This document shows, piece after piece, positions 1 to 9,272 of a stretch of DNA of 64,000 nt; position 1 is the first letter of the stretch; each line of letters begins with the position of its first letter. The notes under the pieces were generated by a model. That model did no database searches. It was not told where the DNA came from and saw only the letters and a list, made by a program, of their open reading frames with translations. Source of the stretch: an uncultured Anaerolineae bacterium (GTDB taxonomy: Bacteria; Chloroflexota; Anaerolineae; Aggregatilineales; Phototrophicaceae); the NCBI GenBank assembly GCA_937922795.1, contig CALAJK010000090.1, forward strand, positions 1 to 64,000, in the 5' to 3' direction. Both the position numbers and the translations under genes were made by a program.

Positions 1-273
1 TGTCTGCGCCTGGCCGCCTGGCCGCCGGCTTGGGCCGGCGATGGCGTCCAACTGCTGCAGCGCCTCGCGGGCGCGGGCATTCTTCGGGTTCAGGCGCACC
101 ACCCGCTCCAGACACATGCGCCGTTCCTGCAGCGACTCGGCCACGGAAGCCAGCCACATCCAGGCGATCTCGTTGCTAGGCTCTGCGTCGACCACCTGCC
201 GCAGCAGCCGCCGGGCGGCGGGTTTGTCGCCCAGCCGGGCGGCTTCGATACCGGCCTTGAGTTTGTCTTGCAA
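1..273 (-). CDS. TPR-like/solenoid protein, truncated by window edge (C-terminal part missing)
   Basis: Reverse-strand reading gives LQDKLKAGIEAARLGDKPAARRLLRQVVDAEPSNEIAWMWLASVAESLQERRMCLERVVRLNPKNARAREAL..., TTG start with AGGGAGAAG upstream; absent from the ORF track because there is no ATG. Resembles the neighbour at 459-830. Confidence 0.7.
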   Translation of the reverse strand, partial: MQDKLKAGIEAARLGDKPAARRLLRQVVDAEPSNEIAWMWLASVAESLQERRMCLERVVRLNPKNARAREALQQLDAIAGPSRRPGGQAQT

Positions 274-458
274 GATCACTTCTCCCTAGTACGCGCCCAT
301 CGCTTGTGCATGTCTCTGGTCAGCGTTTTAAGTTCCCTGGCCGCCCATGTAGGTGAAGAGAGCTGGGGTCGGCTGGGCTGTGAAGCCGGCGTCTGTGGCC
401 AAGCGCTTGCTGGTCATTGTAGTGCAAGACCTGATCCTCAGCCAACTAGACTGTCGGC

Positions 459-830
459 CTAGCGCGTCAGCAGGATGCCCACCACCACGGCGATGCCCAA
501 GACGATCAACACCCCGGCCACCATGCCGAAGACGAGCAGGACGCGGTTCTCTTTGGCCGAGCGCCGGCGCATCTCTTTGGCCAAGGCTTTGCGGGCGATG
601 GCGTTATCCGGGTTGACGACCAGCACCCGGTTCAGCCACTTCTTGCGCTCCACTTTGTTCTCGGCGATCTTTGCCATCCACATCATGGCGCGTTCGTTGC
701 GCCGGTCCTGGCTCAGGACTTGCTGGAATGTGACGCGCGCGGCCTCGTAATTGCCCGCTTTGGCTGCGCGAATGCCCATCTGGAGCAGTTCTTCGCGGTT
801 CGGTTGTGCGCCCTTTTTGCCAACGGACAT
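459..830 (-). CDS. Short TPR-like protein with C-terminal transmembrane helix
   Basis: ORF 123 aa; two TPR-like helical repeats (GNYEAARVTFQQVLSQDRRNERAMMWMAKIAE) then VLLVFGMVAGVLIVLGIAVVVGILL. Confidence 0.7.
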   Translation of the reverse strand: MSVGKKGAQPNREELLQMGIRAAKAGNYEAARVTFQQVLSQDRRNERAMMWMAKIAENKVERKKWLNRVLVVNPDNAIARKALAKEMRRRSAKENRVLLVFGMVAGVLIVLGIAVVVGILLTR

Positions 831-895
831 CCTTGCCCACCTCAGTTGTTGACAGCCGATTGATTTCTTACCTCATTGTATACAAAATTCGGAAG

Positions 896-1768
896 TTATA
901 CACCGCCCAGTCTGCCTATGCCCCCCAGCAGTTGGAAGTAGCTGTAGCCCAGGGTGACGACCCAGATCAGCGAGTCGATGCGGTCGAGGACGCCACCGTG
1001 GCCAGGGATGGGGTTGAAACCGGCCAGGTGCGACTCGTCCGCGTGGAAGAAGCGCTTGATCCACGACTCGAACAAGTCGCCGGCGATCGCAGCCGGCGGG
1101 CCGATCACCAGCAGCGGCAGCAGTTCGGGCAGCAGGCGGTCATTCAGCGCCAGCCACAGCGCTCCCAACAGCGCCCCGCCCAGCGCCCCAATGATCGCCC
1201 CCTCGACCGTCTTTTTCGGCGAGATGCGCGGCGCCAACCGATGCCTGCCCCACAGACGGCCGCCGACGAAGGCCAGCGTATCAGTTCCCCAGGTGATCGC
1301 CAGCACCAACACCAGCCAGGTGAGGCCCTCAGGCTGCGCGCGCAGCGCCACCAGAAACGCCGACGGCAGGCCGATGTAGAAGACGCCGGCCAGCGTGACC
1401 AGCGCGCGCGACCGGCGCTTTAGATTACGGGCGCGCCCGCGCAGCGCAGCCAGCGCCGCCCCAGCCGCTGCCAGCAGCAGTACAGCCGGCAGCAGATCGG
1501 GGCGACCAGCGGCGGACAGCGCCACCAGGATCATCACCGCGGGGACGCCGACCCCAGCGTACCCCTGGATGTCGCGGTCGCGCCCCAAGGCATACAGCTC
1601 CAAAATGGCTACGGCAGCGACGCCCGCGGCCGCGACGGCGAACCACCAGCCATTGACGTAGACCAGCGCCAACACCAACGGACCGCCGACTAAAGCCGTG
1701 ATGACGCGCAGGGTCAAATTGGACGGGGTAGGACGCCGCTGATTGAACGCTGGCTGGCCAGTGGTCAT
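896..1768 (-). CDS. cdsA: Phosphatidate cytidylyltransferase
   Basis: 290 aa; polytopic; C-terminal signature GDLFESWIKRFFHADESHLAGFNPIPGHGGVLDRIDSL typical of CdsA. Confidence 0.93.
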   Translation of the reverse strand: MTTGQPAFNQRRPTPSNLTLRVITALVGGPLVLALVYVNGWWFAVAAAGVAAVAILELYALGRDRDIQGYAGVGVPAVMILVALSAAGRPDLLPAVLLLAAAGAALAALRGRARNLKRRSRALVTLAGVFYIGLPSAFLVALRAQPEGLTWLVLVLAITWGTDTLAFVGGRLWGRHRLAPRISPKKTVEGAIIGALGGALLGALWLALNDRLLPELLPLLVIGPPAAIAGDLFESWIKRFFHADESHLAGFNPIPGHGGVLDRIDSLIWVVTLGYSYFQLLGGIGRLGGV

Positions 1769-1894
1769 GGCATTCCGTTCCAGGTACGCCTGTATTGTAG
1801 CCTGACTGCGTCTGCTGCGCCGCTGTTCAGGAGCGGTAGATCAAAGTGGAAGGCGGACAACGCGCTCAGGCAGGCCTTGCAGCCCGCGCCGGTA

Positions 1895-2932
1895 TCACTG
1901 GCTGCCACGAGCTTCCTCTGCCAGCACCTGCTGCACGGCCGCCAGCAGCCGGTCGTGGACGCGGCCATTGCTGGCGATGATGCCCTGGTTGCGCGCCAGC
2001 GTGCGTCCCTGGCTGAAATCCAGCGGCGACCCATCTACGTCGGTCACCCGGCCGCCGGCGGCCTGCACCAGCGCCGTGCCGGCGGCGTGATCCCAGACCA
2101 TATGCGGGCGCTGGCTGCGCAGGCGCGGCAGCCGCAGGTAGACATCAGCGTCGCCGGCGGCGATCCGGGCGTACTTTTCCATGCTGTCCAGGCGTTCCAA
2201 CGCGTCGGCAGGCATACCGGCGGCGGCGCGCACCCGCGCCATGCGTTCATGACCGGCGTGGCTCTTGTCCACGCTTTCGACAGCGCGCAGCAGCGCCGGC
2301 TCCGCCCGGTCAGACACGCGGATGCGCCGCAGCGCGCCCCCGCTCAGAGGCTGGCGAAAAGCCACGCCATACTGCGCGTAGAACAGCGCCCCCTGGCGAT
2401 CGGGGGTGGGATAGCCGGGCGCGGCAATGACGGCACCAGCCGGCTGCTTGTCCACCAACAGGCCGACCGCCACCACATAACTGCGCAGCGCCAGAAATCC
2501 TTTCGTGCCGTCAATCGGATCGATCACCCAAGTGCGTTCAGCATCGCGGTCGTATCCATGATCCAGCCAGCGCACGATATCGGCCTGGGTGACGCGCTCG
2601 CCCAGCGCCTCGGTCAGCAGCCGGGACACCTCGGCGCGCTCCGAGTCCGAGACTAGCTCGACGAACTGGCCGCCCTGCTCTTCGGCCAAGATAGCATCGT
2701 CTGGGAACGCGCGGCTGATCATCCGGCAGATGAGCGCCTGGACGGCGTAATCCGCGATCGTCACCGGCTCGTGGCCAGCCTTCTGGGCGCTGACCAGGTG
2801 CATCTCCTGCACCGTGCGGCAGATCGCCACGGCCTGGCGCACCGCCTGGAAAATGGGCTCGAAGTTCAGACTTTTGGTCACATCCGTTCCACCTCTGACT
2901 TTGACTCTACCGGCAAAAGAAGCGAAGTTCAA
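1895..2932 (-). CDS. Inositol monophosphatase-superfamily phosphatase, 3'(2'),5'-bisphosphate nucleotidase-like
   Basis: Motifs ILAEEQGG, WVIDPIDGTKGFLA and MVWDHAAGTALVQAAGG. Confidence 0.88.
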   Translation of the reverse strand: MNFASFAGRVKVRGGTDVTKSLNFEPIFQAVRQAVAICRTVQEMHLVSAQKAGHEPVTIADYAVQALICRMISRAFPDDAILAEEQGGQFVELVSDSERAEVSRLLTEALGERVTQADIVRWLDHGYDRDAERTWVIDPIDGTKGFLALRSYVVAVGLLVDKQPAGAVIAAPGYPTPDRQGALFYAQYGVAFRQPLSGGALRRIRVSDRAEPALLRAVESVDKSHAGHERMARVRAAAGMPADALERLDSMEKYARIAAGDADVYLRLPRLRSQRPHMVWDHAAGTALVQAAGGRVTDVDGSPLDFSQGRTLARNQGIIASNGRVHDRLLAAVQQVLAEEARGSQ

Positions 2933-3030
2933 TGCGGTTTCTGCCCGGCGCCTCGCCTTGAAAAATTGTCTCGATCCGCTAAGCTAGTAGGTGGTCAGCA
3001 TCAAACGGCCGTCTGAGGATTGAGGCTGCT

Positions 3031-3471
3031 ATGCCCAAACGCAAGAATCGCAAGTCCCGACCGGATCTGCCCAGTGACGTCCTGGAGCGCGCCCGGCAGC
3101 AAATCGCTCAGGAAAGCCGGCCGCCGGCCGCTGCGGAGGCCGACCAGGAAGACCAGCCAGCCGCCCCGCCGAAGCCGGCCCCGACAGCGCGCCCGGCCTC
3201 AACAGCGCCTGTCAGCAGCTACCGCCGCACCGCTGAACGCGCCGCCCGCCGCCGGGCGGAGATGGGCGCGGCGTCAGGGCGCAAGAACGGCGAGCAGCGG
3301 ACGGTGCTGGATGTGGACTACGTGCGCGACAAACTGGCTCACCCGACCATCGTGGTCACCGAAGAGCAGCTTCGCCAGCAGTACAGCTACGTGCTCGACG
3401 ACCTACGTCGGATCGGCTTGCTGGCGATCGGCCTGGTGGCGGCGCTGATCATCATCGCGCGCTTTTTCTAA
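3031..3471 (+). CDS. Small hypothetical protein with basic/Pro-rich N-terminus and one C-terminal TM helix
   Basis: 146 aa ORF; C-terminal IGLLAIGLVAALIIIARFF. Confidence 0.65.
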   Translation: MPKRKNRKSRPDLPSDVLERARQQIAQESRPPAAAEADQEDQPAAPPKPAPTARPASTAPVSSYRRTAERAARRRAEMGAASGRKNGEQRTVLDVDYVRDKLAHPTIVVTEEQLRQQYSYVLDDLRRIGLLAIGLVAALIIIARFF

Positions 3472-3601
3472 TCTTTGGCGCGCCATCTTTAACCCCCGCT
3501 TGAACTGGGCGTGGTATACGATAAAAAATCAAGACCTATGGTCAGCAGTGCCTGACGACGCCCTCTTCAGGCCAGTGAATTGAGGTAAAAAAAGCGCCGC
3601 C

Positions 3602-4297
3602 ATGTGGACGAACTGGAAGGCGATCCCTTACTTTGCAGGTTTGAGCGCCTGCGCCCTGGAGCGAATCGAGGCGGCCGCCCGCTGCCACAACTATCAGGCG
3701 GGCGCGCTCATCTTCGCAGAGGGCGACCGCTGCGCCGGCTTTCACATCGTGTTGGAAGGGCTGGTTCGCATCTACCGGATGAACGCTGAAGGGCGGCTGC
3801 ATACGCTGAGCCTGCTGCGGCCGGTCTCCGCCTTCAACGAGGTGGCGGCGGTTGACGGCGGCGTCAATCCTTTCAACGCGGTCGCTGTCACGCAGGCTCA
3901 AGTGCTGGTCATCAGCCACGACCATCTGCTCAACCTGATGGCGACCGAACGAACGCTGCTGAGCAACTATGTGCAGCTCCTGGCGCATGTCAACCGCGAA
4001 TATATCGAACGGCTGGAGGACATGACCTTCCGTTCGATCCCGTCCCGGCTGGCGAAGCTGTTCCTGTACGAAAGCACTTATGCCGGCCAGATCGCCGAGG
4101 CGCCCACCCAGCTCACGCAGGAGGAGATCGCCGCCATCCTGGGGACGACGCGCGAGGTGGTGGGGCGAGCGCTGCGCAGCCTGCTCAACGCCGGCCTGTT
4201 GGAGAAGCGCGGTCGGCACATGTACATCGCCGACCGGCACGGCCTGGAGTGGCTGGCTGAGCATAACACCATGCCGGCCGGCGTGGCCGAAAGCTAA
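3602..4297 (+). CDS. Crp/Fnr-family transcriptional regulator
   Basis: cNMP-binding-like N-terminus (LIFAEGDRCAGFHIVLEGLVRIYR) plus HTH LTQEEIAAILGTTREVVGRALRSLLNAGLLEKRGRHMYI. Confidence 0.9.
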   Translation: MWTNWKAIPYFAGLSACALERIEAAARCHNYQAGALIFAEGDRCAGFHIVLEGLVRIYRMNAEGRLHTLSLLRPVSAFNEVAAVDGGVNPFNAVAVTQAQVLVISHDHLLNLMATERTLLSNYVQLLAHVNREYIERLEDMTFRSIPSRLAKLFLYESTYAGQIAEAPTQLTQEEIAAILGTTREVVGRALRSLLNAGLLEKRGRHMYIADRHGLEWLAEHNTMPAGVAES

Positions 4298-4305
4298 CGA
4301 CAGAG

Positions 4306-4363
4306 TTTAACCTCAGTGAGATCGGTTTTCCGGCCTCATAAACGATCTCAAACAGCCGTTAAA
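4306..4363. promoter_or_regulatory. Nested inverted repeat between Crp-like regulator and ferredoxin gene
   Basis: TTTAAC-N5-TGAGATCG-N18-CGATCTCA-N7-GTTAAA; 8-bp and 6-bp arms perfect. Confidence 0.5.
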
Positions 4364-4461
4364 GTGTGACTTCCGAATCCAACAAAAGTTCCAGAAATCC
4401 GGTTTGAACTCGGTTACAGTAATGGCACAGCATGTACCCGTATTCAGGAGTATAACCCGCC

Positions 4462-4809
4462 ATGACCCATATCATCACCAGCCTGTGCCTGCGCGACGGC
4501 GCTTGCATGGAAGTCTGCCCAGTCGAATGCATCGTCCCCGGCCAGCCCGAAGCCGAGTGGCCGTGGTATTTCATTGACCCAGATACCTGCATTGACTGCG
4601 GCGCCTGCGTCCCGGAATGCCCGTATGAGGCCATTTTCATCGAGGAAGAAGTGCCATCAGCCTATACCATGTCAGAGGGCCAGAAGCGCGTGCCGTGGGA
4701 CACCAAACAGGTCGTCGTCCACAAGGCCGGTGATGTGGTCGATCTGACGGAAGACATCCAGCCGAACTACGAGTTCTTCGCCAGCGGCCCCGGCTACGAC
4801 GCGCTCTAG
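4462..4809 (+). CDS. Ferredoxin with two Fe-S cluster motifs and a C-terminal extension
   Basis: CLRDGACMEVCPVECI and CIDCGACVPECPYEAI. Confidence 0.92.
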   Translation: MTHIITSLCLRDGACMEVCPVECIVPGQPEAEWPWYFIDPDTCIDCGACVPECPYEAIFIEEEVPSAYTMSEGQKRVPWDTKQVVVHKAGDVVDLTEDIQPNYEFFASGPGYDAL

Positions 4810-4835
4810 CCGCCAGCCCGACGTTGATGCGCACG

Positions 4836-4864
4836 CCCCTGGCAGCAGCCGGGGGTTTTTTTAT
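4836..4864 (+). terminator. Rho-independent terminator after ferredoxin gene
   Basis: CCCCTGGCAGCAGCCGGGGGTTTTTTTA. Confidence 0.85.
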
Positions 4865-5003
4865 TGCCAGCGGTGCTGCTAAACCGCGCAAAAGCATGTG
4901 ATTTTTTTCACTATCGCAGACCGAGCGGCCAGCCGATAATGATTGTAGGCGGCGTATGCGGTGAGATAGTTGACCTTGATCATCGCAATGATGAGGTTGA
5001 GCG

Positions 5004-6257
5004 ATGAAAAAATTGCTGCACAGATTAGTCGTGAGCGCCATACTGATGTTGGCGCTGGTGGGATTAACGCTCGCCCAGGAGCCAGTCGTCAAGGGCATTT
5101 TCTTCTACTCGCCGAGCTGCGGCCACTGCCGGATGGTGATCGAGCAGCACTGGCCGGGCATTCAGCAGGAATTTGGCAGCTCGCTGCGGGTGTTGTTCAT
5201 CAATGCCTCCACGCCTGAAGGCGCTCAGATCATGCAAACAGCGCGGGAGACGCTGAAGATCGAAGCGCGGGGCGTGCCGATGCTGATCATTGGCCGACAG
5301 GTAATGGTCGGCTCGATCCAGATACCCGAACGCGCGCCCCAGGTGATCCGTGATGGTTTGGCGGCCGGCGGCGTCGAACTGCCGCCTATACCTGGCATCG
5401 AGGCCATCTACCAGGAGGCCGAGGCGCGCAGCGCTGAAACGGAAACGGCAGCGCCCTCCGAGCCAGCCGTCGAGACCCCACTGGCCACCTTCGCCGAACG
5501 CTTCGCGGCTGACCCGCTGGCCAACGGCCTGGCCGTGCTGACGCTGGCGCTGCTGGCATTTGGCGCGCTGGCGGCGGTGGTCAGCGGCTACCGGGCGCTG
5601 GCGCGGGGCGATGACCGGCTGCTGGAGCTCATCGCCGGGCGCGCCGGCTGGTGGATGCTGGTGCTGCTGGCGCTGGGCGGCCTGTCGCTGGCGGTGTCGC
5701 TGGCGCTGGGCGCCGACACATTGGCGATAGTCCTGCTCGCCGGCGGGACGACGCTGGCCATGCTGATCCTGTTCATCGGGCTGCTGGCCGAACCGCTGCT
5801 GCGCGGCGCCCGCGGCTGGATGCCGCTGCTGCTCACCCTGGCGGGGCTGCTTGTGGCCGGCTACCTGGCGTATGTGGAAGTCAACGCGGTCGAGGCGACC
5901 TGCGGCGTGGTTGGGGACTGCAATGCCGTCCAGCAAAGCCCGTATGCGCAGGTGTTCGGCGTGCCGGTGGGCGTCATCGGCGTGCTAGGCTATGCTCTGA
6001 TGCTGCTGACGTGGGCGGCCAGCCGGATGGGCTACCGCTGGGCGGACGGCGCGCTGCTGCTGCTGGCGCTGGTCGGGACGGCGTTCTCGACTTATCTGAC
6101 CTTCCTAGAGCCGTTCGTCATTGGCGCGACCTGTTTCTGGTGCTTGACGTCGGCCGTGATCGTGCTGATGCTGCTGTGGCTGGCGCTGCCGGCAGGTTGG
6201 CGGGCATTTCGCCCGGCGGCTCAGCCGCAGGCGCGGCGGGCGACAGCCGTTGAATGA
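5004..6257 (+). CDS. Thioredoxin-like domain fused to membrane domain and vitamin K epoxide reductase (VKOR) domain
   Basis: Signal peptide, CGHC thioredoxin-like motif, several TM helices, then ATCGVVGDCNAVQQSPYAQVFGVPVGVIG...ATCFWCLTSAV (VKOR loop Cys pair and CxxC). Confidence 0.85.
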   Translation: MKKLLHRLVVSAILMLALVGLTLAQEPVVKGIFFYSPSCGHCRMVIEQHWPGIQQEFGSSLRVLFINASTPEGAQIMQTARETLKIEARGVPMLIIGRQVMVGSIQIPERAPQVIRDGLAAGGVELPPIPGIEAIYQEAEARSAETETAAPSEPAVETPLATFAERFAADPLANGLAVLTLALLAFGALAAVVSGYRALARGDDRLLELIAGRAGWWMLVLLALGGLSLAVSLALGADTLAIVLLAGGTTLAMLILFIGLLAEPLLRGARGWMPLLLTLAGLLVAGYLAYVEVNAVEATCGVVGDCNAVQQSPYAQVFGVPVGVIGVLGYALMLLTWAASRMGYRWADGALLLLALVGTAFSTYLTFLEPFVIGATCFWCLTSAVIVLMLLWLALPAGWRAFRPAAQPQARRATAVE

Positions 6258-6341
6258 CCCGGGGGACTGAGGGGTAAGTTCCCCCACCTACTCCTCAGCC
6301 CCCAAACAAGCCCCGCGTTCCCGCGCGCCGGGCGCTGCCCG

Positions 6342-7778
6342 CTACTGCCAGCGATAGCGCACCGTGTAAGTGATGACGCGCTCCTCGCCCGGCTTGACGC
6401 TGACGCGGAACTCGATCGTGGCCGAGTCCAGCTTGGTGAACTCGTCCGAGGCGCTGACGATCTCCCACTGGCTCCAGCGCAGCAGCCGTTCCGGCACGCG
6501 GATTTCCACCATCTGGTCATCCTTGCGGTTGCGTAGTTTGATTTCATAAGTCTCCTCCAGCACCTTCGCCCCCAGATACTGGAAGTTGGTCTGCCGGCGC
6601 TCGCCCACCAGATCGAAGGCGTTGCCCAGGTAAATTCGCACCTGTTCGCCCTTCGGGGTGTGGTCAATGACGTTCTCGCCGATCAGCAGCGCCGCGCCAT
6701 CTACGTCTTCCTGGTAGACGCGGATGCGCCCGGCGGGCAGGTCGGCGTTGGCGCCGCCGTCCTCGGCGGTCGAGAACTCCAGCCAGTTCTGCACATCGGT
6801 GATGCCGGTCTGGCCGTAGGTCGGGTCGGTGATCGGCCCGCCGTAACCCCAGAACGGCGCGCTGGCGTCGTACACGTAGAACGTGCGCGCCGGCACCGCC
6901 GCGGCGGTCACGAACTCAACCTGTTTGGTCTCGTTGTCGGCCACGGTCACCGGCCGTTGAATCTCATACAGCTTGTACTCGAAGAACTCGCGCTGTTCGA
7001 CCTGCGGCGCGGCCATAGCGGGCGCGGCCATCATATCGGCCTCCATCATCGCCCGCGCCGAAGCCTGCGGCAGCCGGTTGACGTCGCCGGCCACCAGCTT
7101 CACCTGGGCGTCGCGGAAGGCGGCGCCACTGGTGTTGGTCAGCGTCACCCAACCGTTCAGGTCGAGCGCCGCGCTGTCGGTCGCCAGCAGCACGTTGTAG
7201 TCGGCTGTCCAGTTGAGGCCGCCGGCCAGATACGTTAGCTCCACCTGTTGGGGGCCGGCCTGGGCGGCGCGCAGCAGCCAGCGCAGCGTGGGCCGGGTGA
7301 TCAGCCCGTCCGGCAGCGCCGGGAAGCGCAGATCGCGCACTTGGGACAGGTTGATGACCGTCACCTGGCCGTCGTCCTGGCGCAGGATGATCTCGCCGCC
7401 GCGCCCGCTGAGGAGCTGGCCGGCGAACTGCGTCCCGTCGTCGGCCGTCAGCACGATGCGCTCGTCCAGATAGCGCTGCAGCAAGGCGCCGCTGTTGACC
7501 AGGTCGAACACGTAGTTCTGTTCCAGCACGGTCGTCCCCTGCGGGTCGGTCAGCGACTTGAAGACCACCGAGGTCGAGTCAATGGTGGCGGCCACGTCGG
7601 TGAAATCCAGCGTATTGACGCCAGCCTGCAGATCGAAGGTGCGCCGGTCCTGCACCAGCGCCGTGCCCTGGTTGTAGATGGTCAGGCTGACGCCCTGGCC
7701 CGCGTCCTGGGCGGCGGCCGGCAGCGCCAGCCCCAGCGCCAGCAGCGCCGCGCCGGTCAATGCGTAGCGGATCAGCAT
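6342..7778 (-). CDS. DUF4139 domain-containing secreted protein
   Basis: 478 aa, signal peptide, VSLTIYNQGTALVQDRRTFDL N-terminus and the NWTADYNVLL region typical of DUF4139. Confidence 0.8.
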   Translation of the reverse strand: MLIRYALTGAALLALGLALPAAAQDAGQGVSLTIYNQGTALVQDRRTFDLQAGVNTLDFTDVAATIDSTSVVFKSLTDPQGTTVLEQNYVFDLVNSGALLQRYLDERIVLTADDGTQFAGQLLSGRGGEIILRQDDGQVTVINLSQVRDLRFPALPDGLITRPTLRWLLRAAQAGPQQVELTYLAGGLNWTADYNVLLATDSAALDLNGWVTLTNTSGAAFRDAQVKLVAGDVNRLPQASARAMMEADMMAAPAMAAPQVEQREFFEYKLYEIQRPVTVADNETKQVEFVTAAAVPARTFYVYDASAPFWGYGGPITDPTYGQTGITDVQNWLEFSTAEDGGANADLPAGRIRVYQEDVDGAALLIGENVIDHTPKGEQVRIYLGNAFDLVGERRQTNFQYLGAKVLEETYEIKLRNRKDDQMVEIRVPERLLRWSQWEIVSASDEFTKLDSATIEFRVSVKPGEERVITYTVRYRWQ

Positions 7779-7790
7779 GGTAGTCCTCCT

Positions 7791-8234
7791 CTATAGGGTG
7801 ATCTCGATCAACTGGCCGTTCACATAGATCTGGTAGGCGCCGCTCTCGAACCCGCCCTCCAGCCGGATAGTGTCGCTGTAGGGCACGATCTGCATGGTGC
7901 ACATGATGCCCTGCGGCAGTTCGCGGAAGATCTCGACGAACACGGCGTTGCCCTCGCGCCGCTGCTCCACCTGCACCGGCGCCTGGCAGCCATCGGGCTG
8001 GTAGCCGCGCACCACCAGTTGCAACTGGTAGGGGTAAGACTCCAGCGGGGTGACCTCGACGGCCTCGATGATGGTCGGGCTGCGGCTGAGCGGCCCCTGA
8101 ATTGGCGGGCGCGCCTGCGGCGGGGGCACGGCCGGGGGCGGCGCGGGCTGGATGGCGACGCCGGTTCCGGCCAGCGCCATCAGCAGCGCCACCAGGATGC
8201 GGATGATCGGGTCGAGCGGGTTGGTCGGGTCCAT
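7791..8234 (-). CDS. Hypothetical membrane-anchored/secreted protein
   Basis: Likely start MDPTNPLDPIIRILVALLMALAG; proline-rich linker then beta-rich domain. Track ORF extends further upstream (8336). Confidence 0.6.
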   Translation of the reverse strand: MDPTNPLDPIIRILVALLMALAGTGVAIQPAPPPAVPPPQARPPIQGPLSRSPTIIEAVEVTPLESYPYQLQLVVRGYQPDGCQAPVQVEQRREGNAVFVEIFRELPQGIMCTMQIVPYSDTIRLEGGFESGAYQIYVNGQLIEITL

Positions 8235-8354
8235 AGACAGCCTCCCAGGATATAAGCTCGCACTGCCCATGCGATCTGCCAAGTGGGCAGTGCCGCTGTG
8301 CAGTTCACTGGTAGTAAGACGTGCCCGCGCCCGCAAAAGTTCCCGCTGGCCCCT

Positions 8355-9104
8355 TCAGGACAGCGTGGCCGCGTCGCCGACGGCCGTCTCCGGCTGTTTG
8401 AGCTGCATCACCCGGAAGGTCTCGGCATAGGCCAGGCCGTGCTTCTGGCCGGCGTCCGCCGCCCATTGGCGCACCATGTCAGTCATTTTCGGCCCGACCT
8501 GCGACCGGTGGCACAGCAGCGCCTCGATCTTGCGCTCCAAGTAGGGCGTGATGTCCACCGCCAGATCGGGCTGGGGAGACATGAATAAGTACAGCTCGGA
8601 CACCTCGTGCGGCTCCAGCCCTTCGGCCAGCAGTTCAGGAAAGATGAGGCGCGTGCCAGCGCTAGGAAAGACAGCGTACAGCGCGGCCTCGCCGGCGGCG
8701 CGGTGGTCGGGATGGTTGATGTAGAAGTTCTCCACCAGCACCACCGTCGGGTCCATGATGACCACCCGGTCGGGGCGGAACTGGCGGATCAGGCGCGTCA
8801 GGTCGCGCCGCAGCTCCAGCGTGGGCTGGAGTGTACCGTCTGGGTAGTCCAGGAAGTAGATCTCGCGCACGCCCACGATGTCGGCGGCGGCGCGCTGTTC
8901 CGCCTGGCGGGTGCGCGCCAGTTCGGCCGGATCGGCGGCAGGGTCGTTGCTGCCGGCAGCGCCGTCAGTGACGATGCAGTAGGCCACGTGCGCGCCCTCA
9001 TCGCGCCAGCGGGCGACGCTGCCGGCAACGCCGAACTCGATGTCATCGGGATGGGCGGCGATCACCAGGATGCGCAGGAGGGACTCGGCCATCGTCAGCA
9101 TCAC
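8355..9104 (-). CDS. PIG-L family deacetylase
   Basis: ILVIAAHPDDIEFGVAGSVARW plus NHPDHRAAGEAALYAVFP. Confidence 0.92.
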   Translation of the reverse strand: MMLTMAESLLRILVIAAHPDDIEFGVAGSVARWRDEGAHVAYCIVTDGAAGSNDPAADPAELARTRQAEQRAAADIVGVREIYFLDYPDGTLQPTLELRRDLTRLIRQFRPDRVVIMDPTVVLVENFYINHPDHRAAGEAALYAVFPSAGTRLIFPELLAEGLEPHEVSELYLFMSPQPDLAVDITPYLERKIEALLCHRSQVGPKMTDMVRQWAADAGQKHGLAYAETFRVMQLKQPETAVGDAATLS

Positions 9105-9272
9105 CTTTCCAGCACAGGTTCAGCCCGGACTACGCAGTATACAACACGCGACGGGCGGACGTGTTGCGGCGGTTGATTGACCACGAACAGCTAACTCTCT
9201 CCGCTAGCCCAGATAATTCCGCCTCAGTCCATATCGTGCACAGGCGGCAGCGCAGCCGAGCGCAGGGATTTT

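Noticed and set aside
4364-4380. Possible CRP half site (GTGTGAC) upstream of the ferredoxin gene
   Set aside because: Only one half-site; no matching TCACA arm at proper spacing.
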